From NCBI GenBank assembly GCA_002084705.1, contig NBLX01000026.1, positions 1 to 33,661 of the forward strand: a stretch of 33,661 nucleotides of DNA. The letters run 5' to 3'. Each line of letters begins with the position of its first letter. The stretch's first letter is position 1. Source of the DNA: Desulfobacteraceae bacterium 4572_35.1 (lineage in GTDB: Bacteria; Desulfobacterota; Desulfuromonadia; Desulfuromonadales; Desulfuromonadaceae). The notes beneath the pieces are model-generated. The model searched no databases. It was not told the origin of the DNA and was given only the letters and a program-made list of their open reading frames with translations. Shown piece by piece: positions 19,189 through 27,932 of this stretch. The position numbers and the translations under genes were made by a program.

Positions 19189-19352
19189 ATGTGAGATGTA
19201 ATTTGTCTAAATTTTATGTGTGAGTCAAGAATAATCTTGCTGAAATTTTTTGCAAGCTATAGTTGAAGCTATTTGCTATTTAAAGACGCGTTTTTCGCAT
19301 TTGCATGGTTGTGAATACAGGTGAAAAATGTTGCTTGGAGAAAGGGGTATTT

Positions 19353-20021
19353 ATGCCAGCTGCTCGACGACTTATTTTATTGCCGGGGATCGCGGCAGAT
19401 GAGCGTAGTTATTGTAGTCTAGGTGATTTGCCAATCGAGGTGTTGACACCACGGCTGTTGGTGCCTAGGTGGCACGAATCGATGGAGGATTACGCAGCAC
19501 GCCATGCCAATTGGTTGAAGGTGGGTGATCTTGATATTGTTGGAGGCTGCTCCTTTGGCAGTATGGTGGCTGGAGAAATATGTCGCCAACGTTCTGTAAG
19601 TGCCCTAGTGTTGCTAAGTGGAGCCTTGTCTTCTGCATCCTTGTCACCGCTCGCGCACAAACTTAAGACTATCAGTACCTTTATTCCTTTGATGTTAGCG
19701 CGACCACTTTTACTCAGTTCGCCCTTTCTGCGGGCGGTATTTGGAGCCAGCAGCGCAGATAATGTGAAACTTGCGCGTCAAATGGCACTTGATACTCCGG
19801 CGCAGCTGATAGTGCGGGGGCGGCAATTGGCAACAAATTATTATCCTAATCAGCCGTTGCATTGTCCCGTCTTTGCGCTGCATGGTGTTCAGGATCGGGT
19901 GATATTGCCGCCTGCGGTTGAACACTGTGAATTGATAGATGATGCTGGCCATGGCATGATTGTTACCCACCCTCAACGGGTCAGCAGTTTTCTCCTGGAA
20001 ATATTACATACAATTGATTAG
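19353..20021 (+). CDS. Alpha/beta hydrolase family protein
   Basis: This 222-residue protein has an alpha/beta-hydrolase fold. It opens with a strand and oxyanion loop (LILLPGIAADE), has the nucleophile elbow GGCSFGSM (Ser68), a likely acid in HGVQDRV, and a late His in GHGM. The substrate is unknown; the short lid region (about residues 95-150) resembles BioH-like or thioesterase-like members only loosely. The frame is open from 19305, but AAGGGG precedes the ATG at 19353 and the fold begins there. It diverges from feoA and ends directly against the convergent HNH gene, with no terminator between them. Confidence 0.8.
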   Translation: MPAARRLILLPGIAADERSYCSLGDLPIEVLTPRLLVPRWHESMEDYAARHANWLKVGDLDIVGGCSFGSMVAGEICRQRSVSALVLLSGALSSASLSPLAHKLKTISTFIPLMLARPLLLSSPFLRAVFGASSADNVKLARQMALDTPAQLIVRGRQLATNYYPNQPLHCPVFALHGVQDRVILPPAVEHCELIDDAGHGMIVTHPQRVSSFLLEILHTID

Positions 20022-20411
20022 CTAAGAACGCTGATTGAGTTTGCTTTTCAATGCGGCAAAAGGGGAATGTGCCAGTGTTGGTTTACTGATTCCTTCCGCT
20101 TGTTCTAGTTCACACTGCTGTTGTATTTCGCGGCTATGTTCCTCATCGTGACAGTAGATGCAAAGCAGCTCCCAGTTGCTGCCATCGCCGGGATTGTTAT
20201 CATGGTTGTGATCTTTGTGGTGAACAGTCAGTTCTCTAACGTTTTTAGTGTTGAATTCACGTGTGCAGCGAGCGCATACCCAGGGAAACATTTTTAGAGC
20301 TTGCTCTCGATAGCTTGTCTGCTGCTGTGCGTGTTCGTGGCGTATCTTTTCCAATATTTGCTGGCGCTGCTGCAGTGTTTTGCGCTCCTGCTGTTTATTC
20401 CTGTTGTTCAT
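20022..20411 (-). CDS. HNH nuclease, YajD family
   Basis: This 129-residue protein has a long charged N-terminal helix rich in Gln and Arg, then an HNH fold: a CARC zinc knuckle (WVCARCTREF), the catalytic HHKDHNHDNNP segment, the NWELLCIYCHDEEH segment with the second CxxC, and a short tail. The family is widespread in proteobacteria and its role is not established. The frame opens with TTG at 20432, but AGGGG sits 6 bases before the ATG at 20411. Stop codons of this gene and the hydrolase abut. Confidence 0.85.
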   Translation of the reverse strand: MNNRNKQQERKTLQQRQQILEKIRHEHAQQQTSYREQALKMFPWVCARCTREFNTKNVRELTVHHKDHNHDNNPGDGSNWELLCIYCHDEEHSREIQQQCELEQAEGISKPTLAHSPFAALKSKLNQRS

Positions 20412-20812
20412 TCTTTTCCCCTGTTCAGGCAAGATAAGTAGTTTGTTTTTTAGTTGCTATTCAGCATGATGAGCACGTGCCCAACTGGAGAGATCATCGA
20501 ATAGTTTACGGTTTTCATAACATTAATGCTTTTTAGTGTAAACAGGAAATTTTTTATACTGATTTTTTGAATGTGCTGTCAACTCTGTAGTAATGCCAAC
20601 CTAAATTTGATTTGATGGCACTTTTGTATAAGAAAAATAGTGCTAAACTGTAGTGCGATGGTGCAGAACAAAGCAAAGTTGTTGCAATACATTGCAGAAC
20701 GTGGCAAATAGATGCGCCTTTGTGTTTGAGGGGCGATCAGGTCTACGTGGCTATGTAGCGCTTAATACTTTGTGTGGGAACGTAGAGATTTAACAGTATC
20801 TTTAAGGGAATT
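20412..20812. other. Intergenic region upstream of the M16 peptidase and the HNH gene
   Basis: This 400-base spacer between divergent genes holds no gene I can support. The clearest structure is a 14-base palindrome at 20683-20696 (TGCAAT, AC, ATTGCA), which could be an operator for the peptidase gene 117 bases downstream. A weak inverted repeat TGCCA...TGGCA lies near 20594-20620. Confidence 0.35.
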
Positions 20813-22129
20813 ATGGCTGAATATCATCGTGTAATATTGGCTAATGGCTTGCGTCTGCTGATTGCGCCATTGCCTCATCTGCATAGCGCCGAGGTTACTT
20901 GTTTTGTTGGTGTGGGGGTGCGTAATGAACCGGCAGCTTTGGCTGGGGTGTCTCATTTTTTAGAACACATGGTGTTTCGTGGCAATAGGAATTATCCTTC
21001 CGGCCCTCTTGTTGAGCAGGCTTTTGAACGTCTCGGCGGCTCAGTAAATGCGGCAACAGATGCTGAAACAACCAGTTTTGATGTCAATATACATCCTGAT
21101 TATGTGGCAGAATCGATAGGGCTTTTTGCTGACCTGTTGATTGAGCCTCTATTTTTAGGTATGGAGACCGAACGGGAGATAGTGCTTGAGGAGGCCCTGG
21201 CAGATTTTAACGAACACGGTGATGATATCTGCCTAGATAATCGCATAGCAAAGTTGATGTGGGGGGAGCATCCACTCGGGTTGCCGGTGATCGGATTCCC
21301 TGAAACAATCAGGAAGTTGAGTGTCGATGATCTGCGCAGTTGGCACCGACAATATTATCGTCCAAATAATACGGTTATTAGTATTGCCGGACCGGTGGAG
21401 ATCGATAAGGTACAGGCGGCGGTAGAGCAGTCTTTCAGCTTTTGGGAGGCTGGTGAGCATGCTGCGCTACAACTTTTTAGCCCAGATTATGTGGCGGAGG
21501 GTCCGCGTTGTTGCTGGGTTAAAGATTCCGGTTCCCAGGTGGTTTTGCAGATGGCATGGCGTACCAATGGTAGTTTGGCACCCACTTCAATTGGAATGCG
21601 GGTGTTACGGCGGATCCTTGGTGATGGTGGTGCCAGTCGGTTGATGCAGCGTTTGCGCGAAGAGACTGGTCTGACTTACAGTGTTGATGCCAGCCTGGAG
21701 GAGTATGCTGAATGTGGATGTTTTTCTATAGATCTGGCAACTGAGCCAGACAAATTGCTGGCGGCGGTAAAGATTGTTGTAGAGGAGATGGAGAAGATAC
21801 GTGAACTGGTGCCGAGTGCAGAATTGCAGCGGGCGGTACAGATGGGGTTGCATCGGCTCTATTTTAGTCGTGACAATGTTTCTGAATTGTCTGTGCGCTA
21901 TGGTTGGGGTGAAATGAGTCGCGATATGCATACACTGTATGACGATACCGTTGCCTGGCGGCAGGTAACACCGCAGCTGGTACAACGTGCGGCTCTGAGC
22001 TGTTTACGACCGCAACGCTGTTGTTTTGCCTGTGTTGGCCCCTGGCGTGAACAGGATAGGTTGGCGGTGGAGGCGGTGTTGAGCGAGTATGCTCTTCGCT
22101 ATGATTCATCAAGGCTTATTGGCTGTTAG
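20813..22129 (+). CDS. M16 family zinc peptidase
   Basis: This is a pitrilysin/insulinase-like processing peptidase of 438 residues, the size of the single-chain bacterial YmxG/PqqL-like group. The inverted zinc motif HFLEH is at residues 48-52, with the distal glutamate in EREIVLEEALADFNEH near 126. The first half is the catalytic domain and the second half the inactive M16 domain (GPVEIDKVQ through GDGGASRLMQRLREETGLTYSV). AAGGGA precedes the ATG. No signal peptide is evident, so it is probably cytoplasmic. Its stop overlaps that of the convergent regulator gene by 4 bases. Confidence 0.9.
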   Translation: MAEYHRVILANGLRLLIAPLPHLHSAEVTCFVGVGVRNEPAALAGVSHFLEHMVFRGNRNYPSGPLVEQAFERLGGSVNAATDAETTSFDVNIHPDYVAESIGLFADLLIEPLFLGMETEREIVLEEALADFNEHGDDICLDNRIAKLMWGEHPLGLPVIGFPETIRKLSVDDLRSWHRQYYRPNNTVISIAGPVEIDKVQAAVEQSFSFWEAGEHAALQLFSPDYVAEGPRCCWVKDSGSQVVLQMAWRTNGSLAPTSIGMRVLRRILGDGGASRLMQRLREETGLTYSVDASLEEYAECGCFSIDLATEPDKLLAAVKIVVEEMEKIRELVPSAELQRAVQMGLHRLYFSRDNVSELSVRYGWGEMSRDMHTLYDDTVAWRQVTPQLVQRAALSCLRPQRCCFACVGPWREQDRLAVEAVLSEYALRYDSSRLIGC

Positions 22130-24270
22130 CTGATACGGATGGTTTTGTATAAAAAATTTTTGAAACGATAAAAAGTTTTTTTGTCTATTTCGTTACTGCT
22201 GTCTGTATCGCAGGCTTTTAACAGGATAGCGATGCGAGGCATATTAGTGGCTCCGTTACTGCGAGCGATATCCACTATCTCAGTAACAACTTCACGCGAT
22301 ATCTTATGGCTTGAATACGGAGCGTAGACAGCGTTCCAAAAATTACTATCGCCTTTCACTATTGTAGCGTAGATCTCCTGTGCTTGTTGTCTCCGCTGAG
22401 TTGCCGCGTTATTTTGTTGATTGCTGTCAATATCTATTGGTTTTGTTGGCAAAGAGCGGCGGATGTCATCTATATCAATGATTTTATTCTGGCGGAAAAA
22501 CATGGCGCGCAATAAAATTGAGCGCAGCTCACGGATGTTGCCACAGTAGTGATGCTCTGTCAGTAGTTGTTTGGCGGCGTCACTGAGGTACGGCGGTTCG
22601 TTATCGCTCTCATCCGGTCGTTTGTATACATGGAATAATTTACCTAAAAAGTGGGTGCTCAAGTCTGGAATGTCTTCACGTCGTTCATTGAGCGACGGCA
22701 CTTCCATGGATAGTTCTGAAAGTCGATAGTATAGGTCTTCGCGAAACTTTCCCTCTTTAATCAGTTGGTGAAGATTTTTGTTGGTAGCTGCGATTAGAAC
22801 AACTCTGGAATTGCGCGGAACGTTTTCACCTAGGCGAACAAAACCGCCATTGTCGAGGAAGCGGAGTAACTGTACCTGAGTTTTGGGGTCGGCATCACCA
22901 ATTTCATCAAGGAAAACCACTCCGCCGTGAGCTTCTTCCAGAATCCCCTTGCGATCAGTGTGGGCACCGGTAAATGCTCCACGTTTATGACCGAATAATT
23001 CGGAGTAGGTGAGTTCGCCGCTGTAGGCGGCAATGTTGCTTTTTTTAAGAGGCAATGCTTGGCGGCGATTAATCTGGGTTTGATACATCTCGTTTAGGCG
23101 GGTGTAGATATTGTTGAACACAAATTCTTTGCCACTGCCGGTAGCGCCAGTTACTAGAATAGATGGAAGGCCGAGGGTGCTATCCTTTGTTTGTTTTTGT
23201 TGCCATGATGCCAGCCGATTAAATAGTGGTGGGGTTATGGTTTGGATGAAATCAATGGTTGCAACGGTTTTTGGCGAGTTGCCGATGATGTTGCCCAGTT
23301 TGTATGATGAAATGCTCGGGTCTTTGTAGCCGACATCGGAGCGTAGTTGGTTTACCTCACCGGTGAGGGCGACAATTTGTTGTAAGTCGGCCAGATAACG
23401 GGCAATCATACGCTCGACAATCTGCAGTATCCGTTTGTGCTCAGCGCTAAAATAATAAGCTTTTTCACTGTCTAGGCAGATAACGGCCAAGACATTTTCT
23501 TCACTGATTATCGGCACGGCCAATTCACTTTTTACGTTGTCGGTCAGGGCGCGATAAAATCCGTTGTTGCTGTTGATTTCGTCAGTGTTGGTAATTAGTT
23601 GTGCCTGTTTGCAGTGCGCTGCATAGCCACTTAAGCTGCGCTGCGTTGCCGGTAACTCATGTCCACCTATGGGAATAGGGGGGATGTTTTTTTTGCGCCA
23701 CTCCTTACTTTTTGCTCCCACCACGCGTCCGTTGTTATCTTCTACAACCAACCATAGCTTGCCTTCGCGCTCTTGACAGATGGCAATGCTGCCGGTATCG
23801 GCACCTATTAGTTCAGTTGCTTTTGATAAAACACGGCTTAAAAATGGTTCTATGCCGGTAAATCGTTCCTGAAGTAGATCGTTAATTTCTGCCAGCACCT
23901 GAATTTCCATATGCTCGCTGCCGATCACCTGTATCACCCGTTCGGCCATTTCGGCGTGTGCCTCTAGCAAACCACGTTCAAATTCGGTAAAGGCATATCC
24001 CTTGCTTGTGTAGTAGTTAACTACACATATGATGCGTTTGGTTTTAGTTTCATAGCGTGGCACAACATATAGCGATTTAAGCCCAAGCTGTTCGGTTAAG
24101 TAACGTTTTTGCAGAGCTTCTTCGCGTAGGTTTGGGAAATAGGTGGGGGTAAGAAATTGTTCATCAGTAATGATGCCGTTGTCGGCAATGTAGCGTGACA
24201 ACAGTGATTCGCCTCTGGCTAAGCTGATGTGTTGCAAGTATTTGCAGCCGTTCAACCTCGTTGTCGGCAT
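22126..24270 (-). pseudogene. 3' part of a frameshifted GAF/sigma-54 activator (AAA+ and DNA-binding part)
   Basis: This is the larger piece of a bacterial enhancer-binding protein. It begins inside a GAF domain whose start is encoded in the other frame, then has a complete GAF domain (about 130-300) and a sigma-54 AAA+ domain: Walker A GATGSGKE (375-382), GAFTGA (431-436), Walker B VVFLDE (451-456) and FREDLYYRL (509-517). The C-terminus NMPRIAILLKACDTDSSNEI followed by DKKTFYRFKNFL looks like a FIS-type helix-turn-helix with about eight extra residues in the turn. The ATG at 24270 has no ribosome binding site and lies within the upstream frame. With the 24164-24898 piece it would form a roughly 920-residue protein after a +1 shift near 24210. 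It could be a true pseudogene, a recoding event or a sequencing error. Confidence 0.8.
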
Positions 24271-24898
24271 CTTGCGGTGTAGGGATAAGCACCGACGCTA
24301 AGGACAGGTTGCCAATTAGGCGCACCGCCGACTTAAGCATGTGTGAAGCGGCGGCTTGTTTTTTCTGTTTATCGATCTGGCGGGCCAGCAGCAGTTGTTG
24401 GTGATATTTGCGTGCATGATTCAGAGTCGGTGTTGTTTGATTTAAAAAGTCGATTAATTGCTGACGTTGATCTGGATTCATAGTTTGGCTGGTGCGGCTG
24501 CTATCTACACACAATACCCCAATGGCGCGATTATTGTGGATCATCGGAACCATGTAGCTGGTGTTTATTGTAAAGCGTTGAGCTAATTCACGGGCACGGT
24601 CGCTTATCAAGTCGGAGATATCATTTTGTGCTGTCGGTTCCTGTGTGGCGTAAACGCGGGAGATTAAAAAAGCGTTGGTATTGATGGGAAAACTTATATC
24701 CTGTATCTCGCGGGCATGCAGACCGGTGGCAATAACGCAGCTAAGTGTACCGCTAGTAAGGTCTTCAAGGTAGACGCGACAACGGTTTAATCGAGTTATT
24801 CTGTTAACTCCCTGAGTGAGAACATGGAGGATCTCTTCTATGTTTTCCTTACTGTAATGATTTATTTTTTCGATATACTCTGTTAATTGTGCCGTCAT
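24164..24898 (-). pseudogene. 5' part of the frameshifted GAF/sigma-54 activator (sensor part)
   Basis: The first 165 residues form a GAF sensor domain (LTQGVNRITRLNRCRVYLED through YMVPMIHNNRAIGVLCVDSS). A linker follows and then the start of a second GAF domain (MLKSAVRLIGN through ERLQILATHQ). After that the frame degenerates into QRRITVVTLHCRQ and stops at 24164, while the continuation of the second GAF domain (GESLLSRYIADNG) lies in the next frame. ACGGAG precedes the ATG and a near-consensus sigma-70 promoter lies 35-70 bases upstream. If the shift is real, a truncated sensor of 244 residues without AAA+ domain would be made. The ligand of the GAF domains is unknown. Confidence 0.8.
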
Positions 24899-24940
24899 CG
24901 CTGGGCTCCGTAGCAGGTGAGTAAATTGAGTAACCTGGCG

Positions 24941-24969
24941 AGTATATAGTTGTACATAGATGTTGTCAA
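24941..24969 (-). promoter_or_regulatory. Sigma-70 promoter of the GAF/sigma-54 activator gene
   Basis: On the minus strand TTGACA (24969-24964) and TATACT (24946-24941) are separated by exactly 17 bases. The start of transcription would be near 24934, giving a leader of about 36 bases before the ATG at 24898. Confidence 0.75.
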
Positions 24970-25014
24970 AGTTGTCAGTTTAAGTGGTGTTGTATAGTAA
25001 GTGAAGAAAAATAC

Positions 25015-25043
25015 TTTACACTCACCATAATGGTGTGTACTAT
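25015..25043 (+). promoter_or_regulatory. Promoter of tRNA-Ser
   Basis: TTTACA (25015-25020) and TACTAT (25038-25043) have a 17-base spacer and place the start about 7 bases before the mature tRNA. It may also drive the SRP RNA downstream. Confidence 0.55.
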
Positions 25044-25056
25044 TTGCGCTTCTTGC

Positions 25057-25146
<90 letters not shown>

Positions 25147-25182
25147 AATTTTGATAATATCCAAGTAAACGTGTTGCCGCTA

Positions 25183-25294
25183 GAAGTGGCAACCGGGTCC
25201 CGCGCAACGGGCGCTCGTGAACTCCGTCAGGCCTGGAAGGGAGCAGCGGTAACGATGTCGTCAGTGTGCCGCGGGGGCGCCTGGTTGCCACTTG
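25183..25294 (+). ncRNA. ffs: Small signal recognition particle RNA (4.5S type)
   Basis: The RNA component of the signal recognition particle targets inner-membrane proteins with Ffh. The invariant apical region is recognisable (GTCAGGCCTGGAAGG followed by GAGCAGC near 25227-25247, then the returning GTGTGCCGCG strand). The ends pair as an 11-bp closing stem, 25184-25194 with 25283-25293. Exact ends are inferred from this stem. Its position just upstream of dnaX is a common bacterial arrangement. Confidence 0.93.
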
Positions 25295-25312
25295 TGGTGG
25301 CAATTTTATTTT
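25285..25312 (+). terminator. Terminator of the SRP RNA gene
   Basis: TTGCCAC (25285-25291) pairs with GTGGCAA (25297-25303) around a 5-base loop, followed by TTTTATTTT. Its left arm is the same sequence that forms the closing stem of the SRP RNA, so the two structures exclude each other. Confidence 0.75.
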
Positions 25313-25476
25313 CGGGCTGATTTGCCAGCTTGTTCGTGGTCATTTATGACTATTTAAATCCATGCGAATTAAAGCGCTTTGACACCCAATAGTTGCAATT
25401 GCTTTTTACATTATTTAATTCCATAATACCCCAGTTCAATTCTGCAACCTTCTAAACTGGAGGCTTACCCATTTAA

Positions 25477-27315
25477 ATGTCCTACCTGGTTTTAGCGCGT
25501 AAGTGGCGCCCGCAATTTTTTGCCGATCTTGTCGGTCAGGAGCATGTCAGCCGTACGTTGGCGAACTCCATGGTCAGTGGTCGTATCCACCATGCATTTT
25601 TATTTACCGGAGCGCGTGGAGTAGGTAAAACTTCTGCGGCGCGAATTCTGGCTAAAGCGTTGAATTGTGAACGCCAAGAGGACACAGAACCGTGCAATAA
25701 ATGTGATTCGTGTGTTGAGATAACTGCGGGTAAGAGCGTAGATGTTGTCGAAATAGACGGTGCTTCCAACAATGGTGTGGATGATATGCGCGAGTTGCGC
25801 GATACCCTGCGTTATTTGCCGGCTCATTCGCGCTACAAGATTTTTATAATTGATGAGGTGCACATGTTGTCGATTAGTGCTTTTAACGCACTGTTGAAGA
25901 CACTGGAAGAGCCACCGCAGCATGTGAAATTCATTTTCGCTACCACCGAACCGCACAAAATTCCCGTTACAATTCTATCGCGTTGCCAACGTTTTGATTT
26001 TCGCAAAATTCCTGCCGTGAAAGTTGTTGCTCAATTGCGCCGCATTGTTGATGCTGAGCAGATTGAGATATCGGAGCGTTCATTGGCTCTTATTGCTCAG
26101 CGTGGTGGTGGCAGTATGCGTGACAGTTTGTCAACGCTGGATCAGGTTGTGGCTTTTTGTTCCACCTCGGTGTCTGATGCCGATGTACAGTCGTTGCTAG
26201 GGGTGGTTGATCAACGGCTGTTGTTTGATGTGCTGGAAGCATGTATGCAACAGCGGTGCTCAGTGGTGCTGGAGGTGGTGCGCAAGGTTGATGATTTAGG
26301 GCACTCTTTTCGCCAATTCAGTCAGGAATTGATAGAGGTTGTGCGCAGAGTGATTTTGTGCGCGGTGTTGGACAACCCTCAGGAGGAGCTTGGCCTGTTC
26401 GGCGACGAATTCGAGACACTGTCTCGGTTGACCGAAATGGCAGATCAAGAGGATTGGCAACGTTTGTTGAGTTTGTTAATAAAAACTGAAACTCAACTGG
26501 CGGCCAGTGTTTATCCACGCCTGCTGGTTGAGATGGTACTCGTTAGGGCTGCTAGTTTGCCTCCGAGTTGCGATATTTCCAGCTTGATTAACAAGGTTGA
26601 ACTGTTGGAGATGGCTAGTGCTGGCCAGCAGTTGTTGCCGCGCCGCATGTCGGAACAACGCCAGCCTGCTACACAATATGAACGCAACCAGAATCAAAAT
26701 TTGTCAGCGAATATGCCCAAGGCTATGGCAAAAAATGCCGAGAATTGTGACCAAAATTTATCCGACCAAACAGCTGCGCCGGCTAGTGCTGTTGCGCCAG
26801 TTGTTGAGGAGAATCCAGTCGTGATTGAGCGGGGAGCTGATTATTCTGCGACAGCAACATTGGCTCCGGATGTTGGAACTGAAGTGCCCGCGCCTTCGCC
26901 TGTTGTTGCAAGTAAGAGTTGGCTGGAGTTTGTCCAATACGCTAAACAACAACGTCCGCGCATTGGTTCATTGTTGGAGCACGGTAGCTTGATGGAGTTG
27001 AAGTTGCCGCTGGTGAGAGTCGCTTTTGAACAAGGCTCTTTTATGCTCCAACAGCTAAGTGATGCAGAGACAAGAGAGCGTCTTGATGTGGTTGCGCAGC
27101 AATTTTTTGCCCAGCCTGTGCAAGTAACGGTTGAGGCTTTGAGGACAATTGCCGAAGCACCGTTATCGTTAGCTGCGGCTCAAGAAAAGCGCGAAAGTGA
27201 TCGCGGCCGCCGTTTGCGTGAAGACGCGATGTCACATCCTATGGTGAAAAAAACACTGGAGATTTTTTCTGGTGAGATAGAAAAGATTACTCCGATAGAT
27301 AAAGGTTTTGTATAG
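25477..27315 (+). CDS. dnaX: DNA polymerase III subunits gamma and tau
   Basis: DnaX is the clamp-loader ATPase of the replicative polymerase. The 612 residues begin with the typical MSYLVLARKWRPQFFADLVG. Walker A GARGVGKT is at 45-52, the zinc site is Cys64/73/76/79, Walker B DEVH at 126-129 and the SRC arginine-finger motif at 168-170. Domain III follows to about 370, then a low-complexity linker (370-480) and a tau-like C-terminal domain. The only upstream GGAGG lies 13 bases before the ATG, further than usual. I found no convincing signal for a gamma frameshift. It is followed after 51 bases by ybaB. Confidence 0.96.
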   Translation: MSYLVLARKWRPQFFADLVGQEHVSRTLANSMVSGRIHHAFLFTGARGVGKTSAARILAKALNCERQEDTEPCNKCDSCVEITAGKSVDVVEIDGASNNGVDDMRELRDTLRYLPAHSRYKIFIIDEVHMLSISAFNALLKTLEEPPQHVKFIFATTEPHKIPVTILSRCQRFDFRKIPAVKVVAQLRRIVDAEQIEISERSLALIAQRGGGSMRDSLSTLDQVVAFCSTSVSDADVQSLLGVVDQRLLFDVLEACMQQRCSVVLEVVRKVDDLGHSFRQFSQELIEVVRRVILCAVLDNPQEELGLFGDEFETLSRLTEMADQEDWQRLLSLLIKTETQLAASVYPRLLVEMVLVRAASLPPSCDISSLINKVELLEMASAGQQLLPRRMSEQRQPATQYERNQNQNLSANMPKAMAKNAENCDQNLSDQTAAPASAVAPVVEENPVVIERGADYSATATLAPDVGTEVPAPSPVVASKSWLEFVQYAKQQRPRIGSLLEHGSLMELKLPLVRVAFEQGSFMLQQLSDAETRERLDVVAQQFFAQPVQVTVEALRTIAEAPLSLAAAQEKRESDRGRRLREDAMSHPMVKKTLEIFSGEIEKITPIDKGFV

Positions 27316-27366
27316 TTATTATCTTTGTACGGATGAAAACGTTAAATAATTTTAGGAGAAGTGGAA

Positions 27367-27681
27367 ATGGCAAAAGGTTTAGGTAATATGATGAAGCAAG
27401 CGCAACAGATGCAACAGAAAATGGAGCGCGTGCAGGCAGAGATGGAAAAAAAAGAAGTTGAAGGTAGTGCTGGCGGCGGTATGGTAACTGCTGTGGTTAA
27501 CGGAAAACAGCAAGTTTTGTCTGTTAAGATTGATCCGAGCGCGGTAGACCCTCAAGACGTGGATATGTTGCAAGATCTTATTTTGGTGGCGGTTAATGAG
27601 GGTATTCGGCAGAGTCAGGATCTGATGCAGCAGGAGATGTCTAAATTGACCGGTGGAATGAATATCCCAGGGCTGTTTTAA
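27367..27681 (+). CDS. YbaB/EbfC family nucleoid-associated protein
   Basis: This 104-residue DNA-binding protein forms tweezer-like dimers in the nucleoid. It shows the family start MAKGLGNMMKQAQQMQQKM, the central VVNGKQQVLSVKIDPSAVDP and VNEGIRQSQDLMQ helix, and a Met/Gly-rich end. AGGAG before the ATG at 27367 fixes this start rather than the GTG at 27361. The dnaX-ybaB pair is conserved; recR usually follows closely, but here a terminator and a 250-base gap intervene. Confidence 0.94.
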   Translation: MAKGLGNMMKQAQQMQQKMERVQAEMEKKEVEGSAGGGMVTAVVNGKQQVLSVKIDPSAVDPQDVDMLQDLILVAVNEGIRQSQDLMQQEMSKLTGGMNIPGLF

Positions 27682-27715
27682 AACATAATTGCCGTTTGGG
27701 GTAAATTTCTTTATT

Positions 27716-27754
27716 AAAGCCACTGCTGACAACAAATGTCTTCAGTGGCTTTTT
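27716..27754 (+). terminator. Terminator after dnaX-ybaB
   Basis: AAAGCCACTG (27716-27725) pairs perfectly with CAGTGGCTTT (27743-27752), with further pairs inside, and ends in a T run to 27754. It separates ybaB from recR. Confidence 0.8.
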
Positions 27755-27932
27755 GCGTATCGATTCATACAGATTGATAAGCCGTTGGAATTTTTATTTT
27801 TATTAAAGAAACGGTGGTATATTTTAGCAGCACAAAAAACCGTACTTTCAGTTTTATCGCGGTGAAAAACTTTTCAATTGAGCGTAAAAAAATAGAACAC
27901 CATTCTAAATAGTTGTAATTATGGAGAGCTTC

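Noticed and set aside
20658-20711. 17-codon open frame upstream of the M16 peptidase gene
   Set aside because: It has no ribosome binding site and is too short to distinguish from chance.
27247-27253. Run of seven A in dnaX as a possible gamma/tau frameshift site
   Set aside because: It lies about 20 codons before the normal stop, far beyond where gamma should end, and no stimulating stem or upstream Shine-Dalgarno signal is evident.
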